DNA of 64,000 nt, taken from Bolinopsis microptera (taxonomy: Eukaryota; Ctenophora; Tentaculata; Lobata; Bolinopsidae). The translations under genes were made by a program, and so were the position numbers. The stretch spans positions 20,081,919 to 20,145,918 of the forward strand of contig NC_087076.1 of the NCBI RefSeq assembly GCF_026151205.1. The letters are read 5' to 3'. The notes under the pieces are model-generated. The model searched no databases. It saw only the letters and a list, made by a program, of their open reading frames with translations, and had not been told where the DNA came from. This document shows positions 56,632 through 64,000 of this stretch, one piece after another (positions within the stretch are counted from its first letter, which is position 1; every line of letters begins with the position of its first letter).

Positions 56632-57581
56632 ACTACTACCACTGAACTAACATTTATCCAGTTATGCGCCACTCCACGATCTAACATATATTCCAGGTAT
56701 ACGCCCACTACCACTGAACGTACCATTTATCAGTTTACAACGCCACTACCCACTGAACTACACATTTAACAGTTACACGCCACTACCACTGAACTAACAT
56801 TAATCAGGTTATGCGCCACTACCACAGAACTACATTATCCAGTTATGCCACTACCACTGAACAACCATTTATCAGTTAACGCGCCACAGGCCACCACCTA
56901 CTGAACTAACATTTATCAGGATATGCGCCACTAACACGAACTAAACACTATCAGGTTATGCGCCACTACATGAACTAACATTTATCAGGTTATGCGCCAC
57001 TACCACTGAACAAACCTTTATCAGGTTACGCCCACAACCACTGAACTAACATTAATCATTTACGCGCCACTACAGTTTTTGTTTTTCTGACTAACATTTA
57101 TCAGGTAATGCCCACTACCACTGAACTAACATTATCAGGTTACGCACCACTACCACTGACTAACATTTATCAGGTTTATGCGCCACCTACCACTGAACTA
57201 ACATTTATCAGTTATGCCGCCACTACCACTTGATCTAACATTTAACAGGTTACGCGCCACTACCACTGAACTAACATTTAATCAGGTTACGCGCCACTAA
57301 CCACTGACAAACATTTATCAGGTTATGTATCGCCACTACCACTGAACTAACATTATCAGTTTATGCGCCACCTACCACTGAACAAACATTTATCAGGTTA
57401 CCGCCACTAACCACAGAACTAACATTTAAATCAGGATATGCGACACTACCAAACTGATACTAACATTTATCAGGTTATGCGTCACTACCACTGAACACCA
57501 TTTAACAGGTATATGCGCCACTACCTTCGGAACTTACCATTTATCAAGGTGTATCAGCCACACCACTAACTACTACTTATG
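56632..57581. repeat. 36-bp minisatellite block 20
   Basis: Last block. Long variant monomer caggcca at 56887-56893, 255 bp in. A private patch gtttttgtttttctg (about 57074-57088) replaces most of one monomer start. Confidence 0.95.
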
Positions 57582-58231
57582 TCGAGCTAAGTCCGATCTA
57601 CGCCAGAAAACCCCCTCCATAATCCCTGTCCCGCATCAGGGTTTCGCAGTTCCTCTTTAGAGTTTGTCCCCACTTCTCAGTAACTAGACAAGATACTTTG
57701 TCTGGTCGCCATTGCTGTGCTCTACCGTGCGTAGTTCCCATAGACTAAATCAACTGGCAATAGCTCAGGATGTCCCGGCTGCAGTGTCCCGCCATTTTTA
57801 ATCACCCGCATCGTAACTTGTTTGACAGCCCTTGGGAGCTACCATACAAATTATAATATATGCAGACCTTGTCCTTTCCATGAGAAACCAGCACCATACG
57901 CAACCTATCTTGTGATGTCCCGTCCAAACTCTTTCTCTGACTCCTTTGTCAGTGTCCCAGGTTTTCCTTCAGATCTTAAGTGCAAGTACTGCTACACAAG
58001 CGCTATGAACATCTAATCTTTAGCTCTTTGAGAGTTTTGGATTTCCAGATATCCTTCAGTCTACTGAAGGGCACCCCACGCTTTTTTTCCTTTCTAAACC
58101 CTTATCGTCCCTATCTGTTTGCTCCTCAATCAGGAGCCTAAGTAATGAAGATCATCTACAATTTCTATGGGCTTCCCCGATCGACTTTGTAGGTGCGCTA
58201 GATCGATCCTCCATATCAGTGTCATGACCTT
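57582..58231 (-). mobile_element. LINE RT segment, copy 20 (cut at array edge)
   Basis: Only the C-terminal third is present: stop, GRPRQ region, SNKLRS, YGSETWT region, and the KVMTLNMED region where homology stops. The last array bases are gtcatgacctt. In every other copy this continues as ggtcttgcc, but here AT-rich unrelated DNA begins. The RT palm and everything N-terminal to it are absent. Confidence 0.9.
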
Positions 58232-59158
58232 AAAATTTTATATTTGTGTTTCACCTATTTAATAAAATTTATCTAGGTTTTGGAAATTTTTTGGATTAGA
58301 ATTGGTTTGGGTAAGGGCTGGGCATAAAGTACAAGATAAGGGGATTGTCTGCCCGTCAAAGTCACCTACAGACCGTACTGTTAAAGTTGGCCACCAGAAA
58401 ATTGGTCCAACGATGGTGTTTTTTTTTTCAGACGCAAAATTTAGTCCCAAACTAGTCCTATCGTACCAAATTGTTACTACCTTATTGCACGTAATTTGAG
58501 TTTGACCAAACATTGGGTGAACCAACATAATTATGAATGGACATTAATATTGCAGCCCGCTAGGTTTACTGCCTCCTAATATAAACAGTGATGCTGTAAT
58601 TTAACCGTGAACGGACAGACTTTATTTGAACGGACATAAATATGAACACTATAGGACCTCGATCTAGCGTCTTCGCGCAATATCTGTTCAAAATTAAATG
58701 AAGCTGAAGCCTGATTAGTGATAAGGTAAATAGTCTGGTCAGTTTTACTTGGCTCGCCAATCCCTGTGCGATGTGCTCTTTTCAAGCTTCCTGAACAGGA
58801 AAGAGGAGCGAGCAATAGAGCAGCAGTAGCAAGCTAGCTAGGTAAGGTCAGTTATGCACGAAATGAGATGTTTAACTTTACATTTCGTAGGGTTGACATG
58901 ACAAGGTCTATAATATAGTAAAACTATATAAGTATAACCAACCAAAATCCAAACTGGGAAAATCACCCTTTTGTCATTTTGCGTAATGTGTTTTATTCCT
59001 ATATTTATCTTCTCAACATTCTTCTCAAATTGACCGCTATGCGATTCTAAAGTATCGGGGTGAAAGTCATAATATACAGCCACGCACTCGTGCGTGCGCG
59101 GCGGGCCTACAACGTCGCTTGTAGGTTTATACATTATAACCTACCATGCAGGACGCGC
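58232..59158. other. Low-copy flank, no recognisable gene
   Basis: AT-rich sequence with open frames up to 98 codons on the minus strand (58259-58528 and 58838-59134). Their translations show no domain or motif I recognise, and their length is within chance expectation. The right part holds small inverted repeats: cacgcac/gtgcgtg (59081-59096), cctacaa/ttgtagg (59106-59125) and gtaggtt/aacctac (59121-59144). I see no promoter or RNA gene. Confidence 0.6.
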
Positions 59159-59476
59159 GCCGAGTTGAACTCGTCGACGGTAATATTTCATATTTGAAAC
59201 AAATATTTTACGAGTATCACCCGTTATCAACGTCGCGTGAGGCAAATTTCGCTGACTTTTAATAAAACATGCCTTTTAATACTAATAGAAACAAGATTTC
59301 TGAATGCGTTCAAACTTAATTTGGACTCCGCCGAGTTGGACTCGTCGACGGTAATATTTTAAACAAATATTTTACAAGTATCGCCCGTTAACAACGTCGC
59401 GTGAGGCAAATTTCACTGACTTTTAATAAAACATGCCTTTTAATAGAAACAATATTTCTGAATGCGTTCAAACTTA
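59159..59476. repeat. Two-copy direct duplication, offset 171 bp
   Basis: Copy 1 (59159-59318) and copy 2 (59330-59476) both run from gccgagttg[a/g]actcgtcga to gaatgcgttcaaactta. Copy 2 lacks a few short pieces (for example catatttg and actaat) and has scattered substitutions such as cgagtatcacc against caagtatcgcc. They are separated by 11 bp. Both contain the AT-rich palindromic stretch around caaatatttt. Function is unknown. It may be a remnant of a short satellite or of a transposon end. Confidence 0.85.
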
Positions 59477-59871
59477 CTGCAATAAACAGTACATTCAATT
59501 TCATGAATCATGTACAAGCCATGAATTGTGAATAAACATTATTATTATTTTATAATTTTATTCAATTAATCAAAAATATTAATAGAACATAAATGAACAT
59601 TTTAAAGATCTGATAAGTAGTCAGAAAAAAGAAATATTGACACCCAGCAAACCCTACCGACTGGTGTATATCTCCAAACGTAAAATAGATTAAGATAGAA
59701 CCTTCTGCGGTTTTCAACAAAATTCCGTCATGTAAATTTAAAGTTAGCTCCCCAGGAGCCAAATTTGGGACAACTTAGATTCTGAATTAAACCGAAAAGT
59801 TTGATTTTGGGCTAAATAAACGATCACAGCTTTTAAACTTTGCAAAGTAATGTCGTTGTCATGACTACGAG
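59477..59871. other. AT-rich flank, nothing recognised
   Basis: Contains a short att microsatellite (about 59538-59550), an imperfect inverted repeat caatttcatg/catgaattg (about 59498-59529) and a 66-codon minus-strand frame (59562-59762) with no motif I recognise. Confidence 0.5.
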
Positions 59872-59882
59872 GCAAAATGCAG
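59872..59882. repeat. Left target-site-duplication candidate
   Basis: The 11-base word gcaaaatgcag directly precedes the left inverted repeat. The identical word at 60263-60273 directly follows the right one. Confidence 0.65.
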
Positions 59883-60262
59883 GCTTTTACTAAATCGATC
59901 GCCCAAAAATTTCACGTGGCTTTGGTTTTTTTGGTTTTGCAGCCTTACAAAACGGTTTTACATAAACCCTAATCCCAACCCTAACCCTTACCATAACCCC
60001 GAAGCTATCCATAATCTTAACCACAACCCTAACCCTAACCCGAGCCCTAAATAATCGAATTCACGTTTTACCAGCCTGTCACGTGACCAAAACGGTTTTT
60101 TGCCCATAACTCTCCAGGGAAGCAATTTAACCTTACGTCATGGGGGGTGATTCGGAATCAGCGTCCAAAAATACACCGATCCTGAACACTTTCATGCCTA
60201 AAGCATAAAGGGCCTTTTCACAAGAATTTTCTTAAAATTTGGGCGAGCGATTTAGTAGGAGC
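59883..60262. mobile_element. MITE-like element, 380 bp, with terminal inverted repeats and telomere-like core
   Basis: The left end starts gcttttactaaatcgatcg; the reverse complement of the right end starts gctcctactaaatcgctcg. The first 22 bases (through ccc) match at 19 positions, and the match fades after about 25 bases. Both ends abut the same 11-bp direct repeat, as expected for a target-site duplication. No transposase frame is present, so it would be non-autonomous. A 9-11 bp duplication is typical of Mutator-like elements, but superfamily assignment is inference. The interior holds a CCCTAA-like tract. Confidence 0.72.
59963..60050. repeat. Degenerate telomere-like (CCCTAA) interstitial tract
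   Basis: Contains aaccctaaccctaaccc and many variants such as ccctaat, cccaacc, cttacc and cataacccc, on the C-rich strand. Only two or three perfect repeats occur, so this is not a functional chromosome end. It is bounded on both sides by aaaacggtttt (59949-59959 and 60089-60099) and lies wholly inside the MITE-like element. Confidence 0.8.
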
Positions 60263-60273
60263 GCAAAATGCAG
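60263..60273. repeat. Right target-site-duplication candidate
   Basis: Second copy of gcaaaatgcag, immediately right of the right inverted repeat. Confidence 0.65.
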
Positions 60274-60370
60274 CGTGCGAAAAGTAAACTTGACGTGACG
60301 CATGACGACAAACGTGCTGTTAAAAATCTATCACCTCTAGCGAGCCCAGCAGGCGGGAAGGTTTTCCTGG
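60274..60370. other. Short unique spacer before the second satellite
   Basis: 97 bases with no recognised feature. Homology to the satellite unit begins at about 60371 (atggtatgaaaccaaattgg). Confidence 0.5.
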
Positions 60371-60571
60371 GATGGTATGAAACCAAATTGGGGTACTGGA
60401 AGTCAAAATCTCGAAAAAAAATTGGAAAATCATACTGTCCCATAGTTTGTCCCATTTTCAGTTTTTGAAGCTGGAACTTCCAGAGCCAAAATTTTACATT
60501 TTTTGCCGAAATTCTGACCTGCAACCAATTACTCAATTAGTCAGTCAACTATAGATGCCAAATGACACGTC

Positions 60572-61302
60572 GACACGATTGAGGTGCTGGGAGTTTGATT
60601 CGGGTCGGAGGAAGCTCACAGAAGAAATCTTAACAAAACAAAAAGTTGTATTTTCAAAACTCTGTCCCATTTTCAGATGTGAAAATTTCTGAACGCACAT
60701 TTGACAGATTGGATGAAATTATTGCCCACAAACCAATTAGTCGGTTAATTGATGATGGTATGAAACCAAATTGGGGTACTGGAAGTCAAAATCTCGAAAA
60801 AAATTGGAAAATCATACTGTCCCATACTCTGTCCCATTTTCAGTTTTTGAAGTTGAAACTTCCAGGCCCGAAATTTTACAGTTTTGGCCGAATTTAACCA
60901 ATTAGTCAGTCAACTAAAATGCCAAATGACACGATTGAGGTGCTGGGAGTTTGATTCGGGTCGGAGGAAGCTCACAGAAGAAATCTTAACAAAACAAAAA
61001 GTTGTATTTTCAAAACTCTGTCCCATTTTCAGATGTGAAAATTTCTGAACGCACATTTGACAGATTGGATGAAATTATTGCCCACAAACCAATTAGTCGG
61101 TTAATTGATGATGGTATGAAACCAAATTGGGGTACTGGAAGTCAAAATCTCGAAAAAAATTGGAAAATCATACTGTCCCATACTCTGTCCCATTTTCAGT
61201 TTTTGAAGTTGAAACTTCCAGGCCCGAAATTTTACAGTTTTGGCCGAATTTAACCAATTAGTCAGTCAACTAAAATGCCAAATGACACGATTGAGGTGCT
61301 GG
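60572..61302. repeat. Identical neighbouring 356-bp units
   Basis: Bases 60572-60946 and 60928-61302 are identical at an offset of 356, by eye. The identity ends at ctggg against ctgga. This points to a very recent single-unit duplication, or to collapse and duplication in assembly. Confidence 0.85.
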
Positions 61303-62824
61303 AAGTTTGATTTGGGTCGGAAGAAGCTCACAGCAGAAATCTTAAGAAAACGAAAAGTTGTATTTTCAAAACTCTGTCCCATTTTCAGATGTGAAAAATT
61401 CTGAACGCACAGTTGACAGATTGGATGAAATTTTTGCCCACAAACCAATTAGTCGGTTAATTGATGATGGTATGAAACCAAATTGGGGTACTGGAAGTCA
61501 AAATCTCGAAAAAAATTGGAAAATCATACTGTCCCATACTCTGTCACATTTTCAGTTTTTGAAGTTGAAACTTCCAGGGCCGAAATTTTACAGTTTTGGC
61601 CGAATTTCTGACCCGCAACCAATTAGTCAGTCAACTATAGATGCCAAATGACACGATTGAGGTGCTGGAACTTTGATTCGGGTCGGAGGAAGCTCACTGA
61701 AGAAATCCTAACAAAACAAAAAGTTGTATTTTCAAAACTCTGTCCCATTTTCAGATGTGAAAATTTCTGAACGCACATTTGACAGATTGGATGAAATGTT
61801 TGCCCACAAACCAATTATTCGGTTAATTGATGATGGTATGAAACCAAATTGGGGTACTGGAAGTAAAAATCTCGAAAAAAATTGGAAAATCATACTGTCC
61901 CATAGTTTGTCCCATTTTCAGTTTTTGAAGCTGAAACTTCCAGGGCCGAAATTTTACAGTTTTGGCTGAAATTCTGACCCGCAACCAATTAGTCAGTCAA
62001 CTATAGATGCCAAATGACACGATTGAGGTGCTGGAAGTTTGATTTGGATCGGAGGAAGCTCTCAGCAAAAGTCTTAAGAAAACGAAAAAGTGTATTTTCA
62101 AAACTCTGTCCCATTTTCAGATGTGAAAATTTCTGAACGCACATTTGACAGATTGGATGAAATTTTTGCCTACAAACCAATAAGTCAGTTAATTGATGAT
62201 TGTATGAAACCAAATTGGGTGACTGAAAGTCAAAATCTCGAAAAAAATTGGAAAATCATACTGTCCCATAATTTGTCCCATTTTCAGTTTTTGAAGTTGA
62301 AACTTCCAGGGCCGAAATTTTACAGTTTTGGCCGAATTTCTGACCCGCAACCAATTAGTCAGTTAACTATAGATGCCAAATGAAACTATTGAGGTGCTGG
62401 AAGTTTGATTTAGATCAGAGGAAGCTCTCAGCAGAAATCTTAAGAAAACGAAAAGTTGTATTTTCAAAACTCTGTCCCATTTTCAGATGTGTAAATTTCT
62501 GAACGCACATTTGACAGATTCGATGAAAGTTTTGCCCACAAACCAATTAGTCAGTTAATTGATGATGTTATGAATCCAAATTGGGGTACTGGAAGTCAAA
62601 ATCTCGAAAAAAAATTGGAAAATCATACTGTCCCATACTCTGTCCCATTTTCAGTTTTTGAAGTTGAAACTTCCAGGGCCGAAATTTTACAGTTTTGGCC
62701 GAATTTCTGACCCGCAACCAATTAGTCAGTTAACTATAGATGCCAAATGAAACTATTGAGGTGCTGGAAGTTTGATTTAGATCAGAGGAAGCTCTCAGCA
62801 GAAATCTTAAGAAAACGAAAAGTT

Positions 62825-63100
62825 GTATTTAGTTAATTGATGATTGTATGAAACCAAATTGGGGTACTGAAGTCAAAATCTCGAAAAAAATTGGAAAATC
62901 ATACTGTCCCATAGTTTGTCCCATTTTCAGTTTTTGAAGCTGAAACTTCCAGGGCCGACATTTTACAGTTTTGGCAGAAATTCTGACCCGCAACCAATTA
63001 GTCAGTCAACTATAGATGCCAAATGACACGATTGAGGTGCTGGAAGTTTGATTCGGGTCGGAGGAAGCTCACAGAAGAAATCCTAACAAAACAAAAAGTT
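62825..63100. repeat. Truncated satellite unit (276 bp)
   Basis: After gtattt (62825-62830) the sequence jumps to agttaattgatgattg, losing about 90 bp that normally hold the first cccattttcag motif and the region up to ccaattagtc. The rest shares private variants with the unit at 63469: tactgaagtc, gccgacatttt and ggcagaaattc. Confidence 0.88.
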
Positions 63101-64000
63101 GTATTTTCAAAACTCTGTCCCATTTTCAGATGTGTAAATTTCTGAACGCACATTTGACAGATTGGATGAAAGTTTTGCCCACAAACCAATTAGTCAGTTA
63201 ATTGATGATGTTATGAATCCAAATTGGGGTACTGGAAGTCAAAATCTCGAAAAAAAATTGGAAAATCATACTGTCCCATACTCTGTCCCATTTTCAGTTT
63301 TTGAAGTTGAAACTTCCAGGGCCGAAATTTTACAGTTTTGGCCGAATTTCTGACCCGCAACCAATTAGTCAGTCAACTATAGATGCCAAATGACACGATT
63401 GAGGTGCTGGAAGTTTGATTTGGATCGGAGGAAGCTCTCAGCAGAAGTCTTAAGAAAACGAAAAAGTTGTATTTTCAAAACTCTGTCCCATTTTCAGATG
63501 TGAAAATTTCTGAACGCACATTTGACAGATTGGATGAAATTTTTGCCTACAAACCAATAAGTCAGTTAATTGATGATTGTATGAAACCAAATTGGGGTAC
63601 TGAAGTCAAAATCTCGAAAAAAATTGGAAAATCATACTGTCCCATAGTTTGTCCCATTTTCAGTTTTTGAAGCTGAAACTTCCAGGGCCGACATTTTACA
63701 GTTTTGGCAGAAATTCTGACCCGCAACCAATTAGTCAGTCAACTATAGATGCCAAATGACACGATTGAGGTGCTGGAAGTTTGATTTGGATCGGAGGAAG
63801 CTCTCAGCAGAAGTCTTAAGAAAACGAAAAAGTGTATTTTCAAAACTCTGTCCCATTTTCAGATGTGAAAATTTCTGAACGCACATTTGACAGATTGGAT
63901 GAAATTTTTGCCTACAAACCAATAAGTCAGTTAATTGATGATTGTATGAAACCAAATTGGGGTACTGAAAGTCAAAATCTCGAAAAAAATTGGAAAATCA

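Larger units (their letters stand above)
1..58231 (-). repeat. Composite macrosatellite: LINE reverse-transcriptase segment plus 36-bp minisatellite, about 2.93-kb unit
   Basis: Head-to-tail array. The landmark gagttgttgacc (the NGFRPGRSTT-coding stretch on the minus strand) recurs near 1, 2949, 5900, 8868, 11773, 14692, 17641, 20555, 23504, 26464, 29384, 32373, 35311, 38250, 41190, 44098, 47038, 49965, 52861 and 55812. Every unit has the same order and orientation. On the minus strand this is RT coding segment, TAG stop, short GTA-rich tract, then minisatellite running into the 5' edge of the next RT segment. No endonuclease (APE or REL type) domain and no ORF1 are present, so the amplified LINE piece is 5'-truncated. 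Units differ mainly by scattered single-base indels, not by shared substitutions. The left end lies outside the window; the right end is the abrupt loss of homology after 58231, inside the RT C-terminal third. The LINE clade is not resolved; an RTE- or CR1-like invertebrate lineage is a guess. Confidence 0.93.
60371..64000. repeat. Second satellite array, 366/356-bp unit, about ten copies, continues past the window
   Basis: Taking gtattttcaaaactctg as unit start, copies begin at 60648, 61004, 61360, 61726, 62092, 62458, 62825 (truncated), 63101, 63469 and 63834. A partial unit occupies 60371-60647. Four intervals are exactly 366 or 367 bp and two are exactly 356 bp. The 356-bp form lacks about ten bases (tctgacccgc) after ggccgaattt. 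Copies are highly similar. Each unit carries ctctgtcccattttcag (or a one- or two-base variant) twice. A frame of up to 97 codons recurs in each unit but starts at TTG, not ATG, and matches no family I recognise. Confidence 0.95.

Noticed and set aside
829-57581. Open 12-residue repeat frames through the minisatellite (TTELTFIRLCAT on plus; VAHNLINVSSVV on minus)
   Set aside because: The 36-bp monomer happens to be open in one frame on each strand. The 43-bp eighth monomer shifts the frame in every block, and there is no start codon context or signal. The RT stop codon also separates it from the RT frame in the majority reading.
1-58231. About a hundred short frames of 60-127 codons on both strands as separate genes
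   Set aside because: Minus-strand ones are fragments of the frameshifted RT. Plus-strand ones are shadows of it or of the minisatellite. None stands alone.
1-58231. Retroviral or LTR-element polymerase
   Set aside because: The motif set (FADD palm, GFRPGR, LTFIDFKKAFDSV, the YGSETWT C-terminal block) is LINE-like. No protease, integrase or long terminal repeats are seen.
1-58231. Ribosomal DNA or another tandem RNA gene cluster, suggested by the gene-plus-repeat-spacer layout
   Set aside because: The 2-kb segment reads as reverse transcriptase, and no rRNA-like sequence is visible.
58259-59134. Two minus-strand frames (90 and 98 codons) as genes
   Set aside because: No recognisable domain, no supporting signals, and length compatible with chance in AT-rich DNA.
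59963-60050. True telomere or chromosome end
   Set aside because: Only two or three perfect CCCTAA repeats occur among degenerate ones. The tract is internal and enclosed by inverted repeats.
60648-62383. Recurring frame of 83-97 codons in the 366-bp satellite as a real tandem gene
   Set aside because: It begins at TTG with no upstream ATG, is broken in the 356-bp and truncated units, and resembles no family. Conservation follows from the recent tandem duplication.

Overview
The window is repetitive, non-coding DNA from an animal genome. I found no intact host gene, no tRNA or rRNA, and no prokaryotic operon. The animal call rests on a non-LTR (LINE-type) reverse transcriptase of a kind common in invertebrates, a degenerate CCCTAA (TTAGGG-type) tract, and two satellite-like arrays. 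A marine or other invertebrate is plausible, but that is inference only. Layout: (1) 1-58231 is one head-to-tail macrosatellite with a period of about 2.93 kb. It holds 19 complete reverse-transcriptase (RT) segments, two cut ones, and 20 minisatellite blocks. Each unit is about 1.98 kb of 5'-truncated LINE RT, coding on the minus strand, plus about 0.95 kb of roughly 25 monomers of a 36-bp minisatellite that lies just after the RT stop codon. (2) 58232-60370 is low-copy flank. It holds a two-copy direct duplication, hairpins, and a probable 380-bp MITE-like element (59883-60262) that encloses the telomere-like tract. (3) 60371-64000 is a second, unrelated satellite with a 366/356-bp unit, running off the right edge. 

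The macrosatellite is full of single-base indels that differ in every copy. The flank and the second satellite are clean, with several units exactly 366 or 356 bp long. Reading the majority base by eye across copies, the RT frame is open for roughly 660 codons, with FADD and the usual RT blocks and a TAG immediately before the minisatellite. The broken frames are therefore more likely uncorrected long-read noise than biological decay, although that cannot be settled from this sequence. The change from noisy to clean falls at the array edge (58231), so that junction may be an assembly join. 

Nothing in the window works as a pathway. The interest is in genome structure: a LINE 3' end and its minisatellite amplified together as a higher-order repeat, a satellite whose unit is itself a diverged dimer, and a small inverted-repeat element carrying telomere-like DNA beside that satellite.
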